Below are positions 1-8,214 of a DNA stretch of 8,214 bases, in pieces. Every line of letters begins with the position of its first letter. Positions within the stretch are counted from its first letter, which is position 1. The stretch is from Dehalococcoidales bacterium (GTDB lineage Bacteria > Chloroflexota > Dehalococcoidia > Dehalococcoidales > UBA5760), in NCBI GenBank assembly GCA_028710655.1, contig JAQTTS010000077.1:515-8728 (forward strand), given 5' to 3'. Below the pieces are notes generated by a model, which saw nothing but the letters and a program-made list of their open reading frames with translations, did not search any database and was not told where the DNA came from. Position numbers and translations under genes: made by a program.

Positions 1-2840
1 AGCCGGTAGTGGACAGGATAAATGATCTGGAACCCGGGTTTGAAGGTCTCAGTGATTCCGAGCTTCGTGCTAAGACGGGGGAGTTTAAGGCTCGGCTCAA
101 AGACGGCCTTTCGCTCGATGAGCTTTTACCCGAAGCCTTTGCCGCTGTTCGTGAGGCGGCTAAGAGGACTATCGGCCAGCGTCACTATGATGTACAGCTA
201 ATCGGGGGCATTGTTCTTCACCAGGGGAAGATTGCCGAGATGAGAACGGGTGAAGGCAAAACACTGGTGGCTACCCTTCCCCTCTATTTGAATGCACTCA
301 CCGGTCAGGGCTGTCACCTGGCTACGGTTAACGATTATCTGGCGAGGCGCGATCCCTACTGGATGGCGCCTGTTTATTCCGTACTGGGGGTTAGCGTAGC
401 CAGCATCTATCCCCAGCAAAATCCTGATGAGTACAGCCCGGCCCGTTTTTATGACCCGGACTTCGATTCCGGAGATCCGCGCTGGACCCACTTTAGGCCG
501 GTCTCGCGTGCCGAGGCTTACCGGGCTGATATCACCTACGGTACCAGCAGCGAGTTCGGCTTCGACTACCTGCGGGATAACATGGTCCTGGATCTTTCCC
601 GGTGTGTACAGAGACATTTTAATTATACGATTGTTGATGAGGTGGATAATCTCCTCATCGATGAAGCGCGCACGCCGCTTATTATCAGCGGTCCCGATGA
701 GGAGGCGGGGCAGAAGTATCATATCTTCGCTGCTATCGCCCCCCGTCTCAGGCGTGATACTGACTATGAAGTGGATGAGAAGGAACGTCGCATTGATCTG
801 ACTGATGCCGGCTATAATAACCTGGAAAGGATGCTGCAGCGCGAGGGACTGTTGAGGGAGGCCAGTTTATACGATCCGTCTAATGCCGACCTGCACCGCC
901 ACTTGAGGAATGCCCTCAGTGCTAAGGAACTGTATAAGAGGGACCAGCAGTATGTGGTCAAAGACGGTCAGGTTGTTATCGTCGATGAGTTCACCGGCCG
1001 TTTGATGTGGGGCCGTCGTTACGCTGAAGGTCTGCACCAGGCCATCGAAGCCAAGGAGCATGCCGAAGTCCAGCAGGAGAGCCGGACCTTTGCCACTATT
1101 ACCATCCAGCACTATTTCAAGATGTATGACAAGCTGGCCGGGATGACCGGCACCGCGATTACCGAGGCCGAAGAGTTCTCCAAGATATACGGTCTCGATG
1201 TAATCGAGATTCCCACCCACCGGCCGATGATCAGGAAGGACTATGAGGATGTCATCTATAAGGATGAAAAGTCCAAGTTCAAGGCGGTGGTGCGTGAAAT
1301 CAAGGAGCATTATCAGCAGGGGCGTCCGGTGCTGGCGGGTACCGTATCCATCGAAAAGTCGGAAGAGTTGAGCGAAATGCTGAAGCGTGAGGGTATCGTC
1401 GCCCAGGTGCTCAATGCCAAACTTCATGAGAAAGAGGCGGGCATCATTGCTGATGCGGGACGCCCGGGAGCGGTAACCGTGGCTACCAACATGGCCGGAC
1501 GTGGTGTCGATATTGTTCTGGGCGGTAAGGAGCCGTCCAGAGAAGATAAAGCTGCGTGGCAGGAATGGCAAAAGCGGCATGACCGGGTTGTCGAGCTTGG
1601 TGGTCTTCATGTTATTGCTACGGAGCGTCATGAGGCACGGCGTATCGATAATCAGCTCCGCGGCAGGGCCGGCCGTCAGGGCGACCCGGGCAGTTCACGC
1701 TTTTATGTCTCTCTGGAGGATGACATTGTCCGCCGTTTCGGTGGCGATCGCATTAAGGGATTAATGGAGTGGGCCGGTATGGATGAGGATACTCCTATCG
1801 AGAACAAACTGGTTAACCGGGCCATCGGCGATTCGCAGCATCGTGTTGAGGGCTATCATTTCGATATGCGTAAGCACCTTGTGGAGTATGACGAGGTGGT
1901 CAATCAGCACCGCGAGCTGATTTATAAGGAGCGGCGCAAGATCCTCGGCAATGCCGATCTTCGTACCAACATAATGTCTATGGTCGAAGAAGAGCTGCGG
2001 GGGATGTCGAGCAAGAACAGCATCCTGGATAACACCGACAGCATAATACGGAGGCTGGTCTCCCGTCACTTTGCTGCCGGTGCATCCGAGCCGGACCTGA
2101 GCGCATTTATCAGGGATGTTTCTAGCCAGCTACCCTTGCCGTCCTGGTTCACTGCTGAAGCTATTTCTCGAATGGGGCAGGAGGATATCGAAAAAGAGCT
2201 TATTGAGTATGTTGAATCCTGCTATGAGCAGTGGCCTAAACAGATGGGGAGGGGTGGCGAAGTGGATGGCGAGAGCCTGACGGTGGTGGAGCGGTTTGTT
2301 ATGCCTGCTTTGCTCAGAGAAGTTGCTGCCGTCTTCCCTATACCTCCCTCGCTCAATGCTGGTTTGCTTGCCCGTACCGGGCCCGGTCTGATCGGGGACG
2401 TACTCTCTGAACAGGCCGAGATTGCCTATCAGAAGCTTGAGGGAGAGATAGGGGCGGAGAATATGAGAATGGTGGAGAGGCGGATGATGCTGCATTTCCT
2501 GGACCGTTTATGGATCGAACACCTGACCATGATGGAGGACAAGCGTCGGGAGGCGGGGTGGCAGAGTCTGCGGCAGGTACGTTCGCTGGATGCCTATAAG
2601 AACATCGGTTACGAGCAGTTCCAGGATCTGCTTTCAACCATTCGGCACGATGTAGTCCACTCTATCTTCCATATCACTGTTACCAAGAAGAATGCCCCTC
2701 AGCCGGCAACTCCTATGGCCAAGGTTGTCGCTGCCGGCTCGGGCAAGCAGCCGGTAATGGGTAAGGGTAAGAGGGTAGGCCGTAACGAACCCTGTCCCTG
2801 TGGCAGCGGGAAGAAATACAAGCACTGCTGCGGAAAGTAA
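1..2840 (+). CDS. secA: Preprotein translocase ATPase subunit SecA (5' end outside window)
   Basis: SecA is the cytosolic and peripheral-membrane ATPase that pushes unfolded preproteins through SecYEG. The reading frame is open to the left edge: codons before the GTG at 9 read Pro-Val, matching the usual SecA N-terminus, so that GTG is probably an internal valine and some 20-30 residues are missing. Counting from it, the Walker A motif MRTGEGKT lies at 78-85, DYLRDN at 186-191, the Walker B-like VDEVD at 209-213, IDEARTPLIISG at 217-228, VDEFTGR at 325-331, GMTGTA at 378-383, TNMAGRGVDI at 493-502 and the motif VI arginines RGRAGRQGDPGSS at 551-563. The helical scaffold begins near LVEYDEVVNQ (624-633). 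The C-terminus is an intact zinc-binding SecB/ribosome-type tail with Cys929, 931, 940 and 941. A block of about 25 residues at 137-165 is absent from E. coli SecA, and the scaffold around 845-864 is divergent. The identification is secure. Confidence 0.98.
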   Translation, partial: PVVDRINDLEPGFEGLSDSELRAKTGEFKARLKDGLSLDELLPEAFAAVREAAKRTIGQRHYDVQLIGGIVLHQGKIAEMRTGEGKTLVATLPLYLNALTGQGCHLATVNDYLARRDPYWMAPVYSVLGVSVASIYPQQNPDEYSPARFYDPDFDSGDPRWTHFRPVSRAEAYRADITYGTSSEFGFDYLRDNMVLDLSRCVQRHFNYTIVDEVDNLLIDEARTPLIISGPDEEAGQKYHIFAAIAPRLRRDTDYEVDEKERRIDLTDAGYNNLERMLQREGLLREASLYDPSNADLHRHLRNALSAKELYKRDQQYVVKDGQVVIVDEFTGRLMWGRRYAEGLHQAIEAKEHAEVQQESRTFATITIQHYFKMYDKLAGMTGTAITEAEEFSKIYGLDVIEIPTHRPMIRKDYEDVIYKDEKSKFKAVVREIKEHYQQGRPVLAGTVSIEKSEELSEMLKREGIVAQVLNAKLHEKEAGIIADAGRPGAVTVATNMAGRGVDIVLGGKEPSREDKAAWQEWQKRHDRVVELGGLHVIATERHEARRIDNQLRGRAGRQGDPGSSRFYVSLEDDIVRRFGGDRIKGLMEWAGMDEDTPIENKLVNRAIGDSQHRVEGYHFDMRKHLVEYDEVVNQHRELIYKERRKILGNADLRTNIMSMVEEELRGMSSKNSILDNTDSIIRRLVSRHFAAGASEPDLSAFIRDVSSQLPLPSWFTAEAISRMGQEDIEKELIEYVESCYEQWPKQMGRGGEVDGESLTVVERFVMPALLREVAAVFPIPPSLNAGLLARTGPGLIGDVLSEQAEIAYQKLEGEIGAENMRMVERRMMLHFLDRLWIEHLTMMEDKRREAGWQSLRQVRSLDAYKNIGYEQFQDLLSTIRHDVVHSIFHITVTKKNAPQPATPMAKVVAAGSGKQPVMGKGKRVGRNEPCPCGSGKKYKHCCGK

Positions 2841-2887
2841 AAGAAATTCGCTCTGGGTTATACCGGCTACAATGAGTGTGGCAGCCG

Positions 2888-3364
2888 ATGAAGAATAGTG
2901 AAATTGCCCGAGTATTCCAGGTTATTGCCAGTCTGCTCGAAGCTAAAGGTGAAAATCAGTTTAAGATAAGGGCTTATCGTATGGTGTCTCGCTCTATCAA
3001 GCGCCTGCTGGTAGAGCTGGAGCAACTGGTCAATGAGGACAGGCTTAAGGAAGTTCCTGGAGTAGGGGATGCGATTGCCGGTAAGATTATTGAAATGACA
3101 ACTACCGGGCACCTTGATTATTATGAGCGGCTGAAGGCCGAGTTTCCCGAGGGGATGATAGCGTTGCTCAGTGTGCCTGGTATCGGGCCCAAAACTGCTA
3201 TGCGGATCTTGCAGGAACTTGACATAAAGTCTATAGATGAACTTGAGTTAGCGGTGACGGAAGGGAGATTGGCTTCGCTGCCCCGTATTGGTAGAAAGAC
3301 TATAGAGGATATCAATCGTCACCTTAAAGAGTTAAAGAGACAAGGCCGGTGTATCTCCGGATAG
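2888..3364 (+). CDS. Stand-alone helix-hairpin-helix protein, equivalent to the N-terminal part of DNA polymerase X
   Basis: The 158 residues match the N-terminal 8-kDa and fingers regions of bacterial family X DNA polymerases. The opening MKNSEIARVF, then GENQFKIRAYR, is the typical PolX start, and three HhH DNA-backbone-binding hairpins follow: VPGVGDAIAGKI at 56-67, VPGIGPKTAMRIL at 96-108 and LPRIGRKTIEDI at 131-142. The nucleotidyltransferase palm and the PHP exonuclease domain that complete a PolX of about 570 residues are absent. No frame after the stop shows a palm motif, so a simple frameshift is unlikely. ATG 2888 is chosen over the GTG at 2876 because the family similarity begins there; the ribosome-binding site is weak in both cases. 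It lies 47 bases after secA and 1 base before the next gene. Non-specific binding to DNA ends or branched DNA is inferred from the family; polymerase activity is not expected. Confidence is high for the fold and low for the cellular role. Confidence 0.85.
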   Translation: MKNSEIARVFQVIASLLEAKGENQFKIRAYRMVSRSIKRLLVELEQLVNEDRLKEVPGVGDAIAGKIIEMTTTGHLDYYERLKAEFPEGMIALLSVPGIGPKTAMRILQELDIKSIDELELAVTEGRLASLPRIGRKTIEDINRHLKELKRQGRCISG

Positions 3365-3365
3365 G

Positions 3366-4229
3366 TTGGTAGCGTCTGCCGGTGAGGGTGATGCAGGGGC
3401 TTGCATCGTCGGTAGGGAATTACCGAATGTCATGGTTTTAGATGAATTGGTCGTCTGTTTGAGTAATTCGGCTGGTTGTGAAGTGGCAGTTTCGGCTAAG
3501 CATTTATCATCTTCTCAAATGATTATCGGCGGTAACGGTGGTAGTGATGCTGAGGTAATCAGGTCTTTTGTACAGGCGATCAGGGATGGAGAGCACTGGT
3601 TTCTTGCCTTGCTTCGGGCAATCGGCTTGTGGAATACCGCTGAGGAAGTTCATGATGGCCGTCGTTATTGCTATCTTGTTGCCGGCGAAGCTTTTGACTG
3701 GCTGCTGCTTGCCGAGCGTCTCTGCAGCGTAGTGGACCATCTCCTGCCGGATGCTGAGAAAACGGCCCTCCTTTTTCACGGGCAGCCCCCGCTGGGACTC
3801 ACTATCAAGGAATTTAAGTCGCTGATCGGAAGCAGCAAGTATCGCCACTACCTCAACTTTTTTTATGGTGTTACTGTGGAGGATGCCTTGTTTCTGGTCG
3901 TGCAGGATGAGGTGCGTAAGGAGCAGCGTGCTTCGGGATACAGTAAAGAGGAAGACGTTGTCAATGAGGTCTATCGCCGTGTATACGGGGCGACAAAAGG
4001 GGTGTTGTTGAAGCGTTTCCGTACCGAGAAGGGTTACCCCCATCTCAGATCGATAGGCCTCGGTGAACTAAAGGAGTTTACCTACTGGCTTTTTAAGTAT
4101 CGCTTGAGACAATGTGACAGGGTCCGGATTGCCAGTGATACCAGGAAGGCTCTAAACAGGTTGGCCGCTAACGGTTTCCCCCCGGGACTCAGGAGAAATA
4201 TTATTAATAATCAAAATTATTCAAGTTAA
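3366..4229 (+). CDS. Conserved-looking protein of unknown function
   Basis: I do not recognise this family. From the TTG at 3366 it has 287 residues, with one base between it and the preceding TAG, which suggests translational coupling. ATG 3432 (265 residues, AGGGA at 3414-3418 somewhat far upstream) is a plausible alternative, because the first 22 residues are Gly/Ala-rich and look non-essential. There is no signal peptide and no clear membrane segment, so it is probably cytosolic. Residues 64-125 are hydrophobic-helical (EHWFLALLRAIGLW, EAFDWLLLAERL). Residues 146-200 contain YRHYLNFFYGV, a charged helix DEVRKEQRASGYSKEED and EVYRRVYG. Residues 210-265 are rich in Lys/Arg (KGVLLKRFRTEKG, WLFKYRLRQCDRVRI) and could bind nucleic acid. 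It lacks any polymerase palm motif (no GS-x-RR, no paired Asp), so it is not the missing part of PolX. The last codons are strongly AT-rich. Coding status is well supported by length and codon pattern. Confidence 0.75.
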   Translation: MVASAGEGDAGACIVGRELPNVMVLDELVVCLSNSAGCEVAVSAKHLSSSQMIIGGNGGSDAEVIRSFVQAIRDGEHWFLALLRAIGLWNTAEEVHDGRRYCYLVAGEAFDWLLLAERLCSVVDHLLPDAEKTALLFHGQPPLGLTIKEFKSLIGSSKYRHYLNFFYGVTVEDALFLVVQDEVRKEQRASGYSKEEDVVNEVYRRVYGATKGVLLKRFRTEKGYPHLRSIGLGELKEFTYWLFKYRLRQCDRVRIASDTRKALNRLAANGFPPGLRRNIINNQNYSS

Positions 4230-4274
4230 CGGCTGCCTTAGCGTCCTAAATAAAAGGTATAAAGGATGTGATGA

Positions 4275-4835
4275 ATGAATATTATGGATTTGATGGAAGG
4301 TAACCGAAGGTTTGCTTCCGTTGTTGATCTGAGAAAGCTCAAGGAACTGGTGGAACGAGGCCAAAAACCGGTAGCAACGGTCATCTCCTGCTCGGATTCC
4401 CGGGTTCCTGTAGAGGTGATATTCAATCAGCTTAGTCCCGGCCGGTTATTCGTAATTCGGGTAGCGGGAAACATTATCGCGGATCCCAGTGTGAAGGGAA
4501 GTATAGAGTATGCTGTAACGCATCTAAGAACTCCCTTTCTCATCGTTATCGGTCATTCAGAATGTGGAGCTATCAAGGCTTATTTAAATGGGGCAAATCA
4601 AGGTGAAATAGGGAAACTACTGCGCAACCTGGAACTTAAGAGTAAGCACCCGGAGCAGGCAGCCATAGAAAATATTCACTTGCAGGTTGAAAGAGCCTTG
4701 GAAATCGAATGCGTTCGTGATGCTCTGGAGTCCAAGTCCATGGAGGTCTACGGTATGTTCTATGATCTGGGAACAGGTGTTCTGACACGTGTGAACGCGA
4801 ATGGTTTACCGGTGAATGACATGGTTAGCCCTTGA
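4275..4835 (+). CDS. Beta-class carbonic anhydrase
   Basis: This zinc enzyme interconverts CO2 and bicarbonate in the cytoplasm, feeding carboxylases and pH balance. The beta-class signature is complete: Cys39, Asp41 and Arg43 in ISCSDSRVP, and His94 and Cys97 in GHSECGA. Cys39, His94 and Cys97 bind zinc, and the Asp41-Arg43 dyad opens the active site. FVIRVAGNI at 59-67 and GSIEYAV at 75-81 are further family blocks, and the YGMFYDLGTGVLTRV strand closes the fold at 159-173. At 186 residues it is a short member with little N-terminal extension, close in size to archaeal Cab-type enzymes, though the SDSRVP-EVIF block is like that of the common bacterial forms. The start is supported by AAAGGA at 4261-4266, eight bases ahead of the ATG. 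It lies 45 bases after the unknown gene and is convergent with the transporter gene. Activity is very likely; which pathway uses it cannot be told from here. Confidence 0.95.
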   Translation: MNIMDLMEGNRRFASVVDLRKLKELVERGQKPVATVISCSDSRVPVEVIFNQLSPGRLFVIRVAGNIIADPSVKGSIEYAVTHLRTPFLIVIGHSECGAIKAYLNGANQGEIGKLLRNLELKSKHPEQAAIENIHLQVERALEIECVRDALESKSMEVYGMFYDLGTGVLTRVNANGLPVNDMVSP

Positions 4836-4925
4836 TTTTACGCCGGAAAGCTGCCAGTGAATAATGTCAGCACCCAGACTGGACTAAACCTTAATATTCG
4901 CCCCGTTTGAATACGACTCGCTCTA

Positions 4926-4952
4926 TCGTGTGCTTAAATTATTTGCACACGA
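4926..4952. repeat. Inverted repeat, perfect 8-bp arms
   Basis: TCGTGTGC at 4926-4933 is mirrored by GCACACGA at 4945-4952 around an AT-rich 11-base loop, in the gap between two convergent genes. No T run follows on either strand, so it is not a standard intrinsic terminator. It may still form an RNA hairpin protecting the 3' end of the carbonic anhydrase message, or be a protein-binding site. Confidence 0.5.
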
Positions 4953-4962
4953 CAACCTATGA

Positions 4963-4993
4963 GGTTATCGCCCGGATCAGTAACCCGTTTTTT
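4963..4993 (+). terminator. Possible weak intrinsic terminator for the plus-strand cluster
   Basis: GGTTA at 4963-4967 pairs with TAACC at 4981-4985 and is followed by CG and six T at 4988-4993. The position, just past the carbonic anhydrase and before the convergent transporter stop, fits termination of the secA-to-carbonic-anhydrase direction. The stem is only five base pairs with a 13-base loop, which is weak, and it competes with the longer inverted repeat at 4973-5018. Confidence 0.3.
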
Positions 4994-5018
4994 GATGGTG
5001 GGGCGTGTTATTGATCCG
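4973..5018. repeat. Inverted repeat overlapping the transporter stop codon
   Basis: CGGATCAGTAAC at 4973-4984 pairs with GTTATTGATCCG at 5007-5018: 12 positions with one G:T mismatch, which is a wobble in plus-strand RNA, and a 22-base loop. The right arm contains the TAA stop (5010-5008) and last codons of the minus-strand transporter gene. A role in 3'-end formation or stability for either convergent transcript is inferred from position only. Confidence 0.5.
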
Positions 5019-6279
5019 ATGAGACGGGCTTTTCTCTCGGTTTCTTAAGCATTACCAGGGCTATTGCCATGCCGGCAATAGCTAGTATCAGCGTCACCCA
5101 GAAAGCGATATCAAAACTGCCGAATAGATCTTTCGCTCGCCCCGCTACTATGTTGCCGATTACTGCCCCTATGCCGTAGGCGAGGAACACTATACCGTAG
5201 TTGCTGGCATTTTCTCTGGGTCCAAAAAAGGAAGCTGTGGTTGTCGGAGCTATAGCCAGCCATCCGCCCAGAGCCATCCACATTACTGACATTGATCCGA
5301 TGTACAGGGCAATGTCACCCTGTCGGGCAAAGAGCATTCCGATGGATCCCACGGCAATCAATACGAATGAGATTAACCCTGAGAACCGTGGAGTGATGCG
5401 ATCGGTTAGCCAGCCGAAAAGAGGTCTGCCGGCGAAGTTGAAGGCGGCAAATACTGCTATCAGCGTCGCGGCAGTTCCCGAAGCGATACTAATTACATCT
5501 GTTCCCACGGTCTTCCCTATGCCGATTGCCATAAGCCCAGCGGTACAACCAAACACGTAGCATAAGAACAGAGCAATGAAGCCGCGGGTCTTTACCATCT
5601 GCCGGGGGCTGAAACTCTCTATAGCGGTACCGCCTGTCTTAGGACCGCTCCATCCGGCCGGCATCCAGTCAGAAGCCGGAAACCGCATGGTCAGGGAGAG
5701 TATTACCGTAATTATCAGAAACGCTATTCCCAGTATTTTAAAAGCGTCCATGATCCCGTATGAACTAATCAGAGAGTATCCGAGGGGCGATACAATTGCC
5801 GCTGACAGGCCGAAACCGCCTACTGTCAACCCTACGGCCAACCCCTTTCGGTCAGGAAACCATCTATTTACCACCGCAATAGGACCGCCGTAGCACAGGC
5901 CTACCCCGACACCAGCGATTACACCGTAGGTAACACAGAGTGCAGGCAGGTTTGTAGCAAAACCGGACAGAATCCAACCTATGCCAACCAGCGTGCCGCC
6001 GATGATTCCTATTCTCCGCGGCCCGTATTTTTGTATCCATCTACCGCCAAAAGGCATTAAAATGGCAAAACACAGTAGAAAGATAATGTAAGGGAGAAGT
6101 GCTTCGGTATTGTTCAGTGTATAATGTTCTTTAACTGCCCCAGAGAAGGTGCTCCAGGCGTAAACTGCCCCCAAGCATAATTGGATCAGAAAACCGAAGA
6201 CAATAAAAAGTACTCGTCCTCTCCCTGGGGACTGCCCGAAGACTTTCGTTACGGCCGGGTCTTTTCCATCTGCCGACAT
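5008..6279 (-). CDS. MFS transporter, oxalate/formate antiporter (OFA) family; probable monocarboxylate carrier
   Basis: This inner-membrane carrier has 423 residues and about 12 hydrophobic segments (roughly 22-45, 60-78, 89-107, 112-131, 149-172, 178-197, 232-252, 269-290, 299-317, 324-345, 358-380, 390-411) with a cytoplasmic loop between TM6 and TM7. OFA features are GAVYAWSTF at 37-45, the motif-A-like GGRWIQKYGPRR at 78-89, VNRWFPDRKGLAVGL at 137-151, and AGRPLFGWLTDR at 283-294. Aligned from memory with OxlT, Arg285 matches substrate-binding Arg272, while Tyr368 replaces Lys355 (SNYGIVFLAYGIGA). Loss of the second charge argues against oxalate and for a monocarboxylate such as acetate, lactate, pyruvate or formate. 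The ATG at 6279 is fixed by AGGAGG at 6290-6285, five bases upstream. The gene follows acs on the same strand after 260 bases, which makes acetate the leading candidate. The family is secure; the substrate and direction are inferred. Confidence 0.9.
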   Translation of the reverse strand: MSADGKDPAVTKVFGQSPGRGRVLFIVFGFLIQLCLGAVYAWSTFSGAVKEHYTLNNTEALLPYIIFLLCFAILMPFGGRWIQKYGPRRIGIIGGTLVGIGWILSGFATNLPALCVTYGVIAGVGVGLCYGGPIAVVNRWFPDRKGLAVGLTVGGFGLSAAIVSPLGYSLISSYGIMDAFKILGIAFLIITVILSLTMRFPASDWMPAGWSGPKTGGTAIESFSPRQMVKTRGFIALFLCYVFGCTAGLMAIGIGKTVGTDVISIASGTAATLIAVFAAFNFAGRPLFGWLTDRITPRFSGLISFVLIAVGSIGMLFARQGDIALYIGSMSVMWMALGGWLAIAPTTTASFFGPRENASNYGIVFLAYGIGAVIGNIVAGRAKDLFGSFDIAFWVTLILAIAGMAIALVMLKKPREKPVSSDQ

Positions 6280-6284
6280 TCATG

Positions 6285-6290
6285 CCTCCT
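6285..6290 (-). promoter_or_regulatory. Consensus Shine-Dalgarno for the transporter gene
   Basis: The minus strand reads AGGAGG, five bases before the ATG at 6279. Another ATG at 6283-6281 lies out of frame and immediately against the site, so the 6279 start is preferred. This is the strongest ribosome-binding site in the window. Confidence 0.8.
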
Positions 6291-6363
6291 AATCAAAAAC
6301 ATTGGGGAGTTTTAATACAAGTGTCCTGCAATAAAAATGAAGAACAGCCTGGATTTTTAGACA

Positions 6364-6416
6364 TGATATGCTCAGGGATTTTCCTGAATGTACGTATACG
6401 GGTCACAGGCATATCA
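6364..6416 (-). promoter_or_regulatory. Possible structured leader element upstream of the transporter gene
   Basis: TGATATGC at 6409-6416 (read on the minus strand) pairs perfectly with GCATATCA at 6364-6371, an 8-bp closing stem around 37 bases. Inside, CAGG and CCTG (plus-strand positions 6373-6376 and 6383-6386) can form a second small hairpin, and an 8-bp palindrome CGTATACG sits at 6393-6400. The element lies about 85 bases before the transporter ATG, where a 5' leader would be. It matches no riboswitch class I know, so a regulatory role is inference. Confidence 0.35.
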
Positions 6417-6456
6417 ACATCACTAGCCAGTTCACACCGGAGCATCCGTGTTGTCC

Positions 6457-6472
6457 CGTACAACATTGTACG
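6457..6472. promoter_or_regulatory. Operator-like palindrome between acs and the transporter gene
   Basis: CGTACAA at 6457-6463 and TTGTACG at 6466-6472 are perfect 7-bp half-sites around a CA centre. Looser symmetry continues outward (TGTC at 6453-6456 shifted by one base against GACA at 6475-6478). The size and spacing suit a dimeric transcription factor. It is about 180 bases ahead of the transporter ATG and about 70 past the acs stop. I see no convincing -35/-10 pair next to it, so the regulated promoter is not located. Confidence 0.4.
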
Positions 6473-6539
6473 TTGACACCAAGAAGTTTATCCGGATCTG
6501 ATGGCTATCGCTCCTTCGGTAAAATAGCTTCCCCTGCCG

Positions 6540-8214
<1,675 letters not shown>

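Noticed and set aside
867..1631. Long minus-strand open frame inside secA (254 codons)
   Set aside because: It is antisense to a well-conserved secA region and its translation resembles no family; it is a shadow of biased codon use.
2872..2898. Eight-codon ORF starting ATG AGT GTG just before the HhH gene
   Set aside because: It has no ribosome-binding site and is too short to support as a leader peptide.
4200..4211. Perfect 12-bp palindrome ATTATTAATAAT near the end of the unknown gene
   Set aside because: It is purely AT-rich and inside an Asn/Ile-coding tail; such palindromes arise easily by chance.
4226..4263. Promoter-like TTAACG with TAAATA, and TATAAA, before the carbonic anhydrase gene
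   Set aside because: The first pair has a 15-base spacer, and TATAAA overlaps the ribosome-binding site; neither is convincing.
5201..5893. Two plus-strand open frames opposite the transporter gene
   Set aside because: They are antisense shadows of the membrane protein, rich in Pro/Ile/Ala with no recognisable domain.
6490..6497. Palindrome ATCCGGAT after the acs stop as a terminator
   Set aside because: It is only 8 bp with no loop and no T run on either strand.

Overview
The window reads as an ordinary chromosomal stretch from a bacterium with moderate GC content. The SecA protein, with its extra block in the first nucleotide-binding domain, and the family mix recall Chloroflexota, perhaps a Dehalococcoidia-type anaerobe. 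This is inference from remembered family features, not a database match. I see no mobile elements, CRISPR array, tRNA, rRNA or phage genes.

Left half, plus strand (1-4835): secA, cut at its 5' end by the window edge, fills the first 2.8 kb. It is followed at short spacing by a small helix-hairpin-helix protein that matches only the N-terminal part of family X DNA polymerase, then by a 265-287 residue protein I do not recognise that starts one base after the previous stop, then by a compact beta-carbonic anhydrase with all zinc and catalytic-dyad residues. Gaps of 47, 1 and 45 bases, with no obvious terminator between genes, allow a single transcript, though the genes share no obvious pathway.

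Middle (4836-5007): a convergent intergenic gap with three inverted repeats. One of these is followed by six T and may terminate the plus-strand cluster.

Right half, minus strand (5008-8214): acetyl-CoA synthetase, cut at its 5' end by the right window edge, is followed downstream by a 12-TM MFS transporter of the oxalate/formate antiporter (OFA) type. The transporter keeps the substrate-binding arginine of OxlT but has tyrosine in place of its second charged residue (Lys355). This suggests a monocarboxylate substrate, and acetate is the natural guess beside acs: import or exchange of the acid, then ATP-dependent activation to acetyl-CoA. The 260-base acs-transporter gap carries two good dyad-symmetric elements and a strong Shine-Dalgarno site, so the transporter may have its own control.

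I found no convincing new multi-gene system. The points most worth following are the stand-alone PolX-like HhH protein with its unknown partner, and the acs-OFA pair with its structured spacer.
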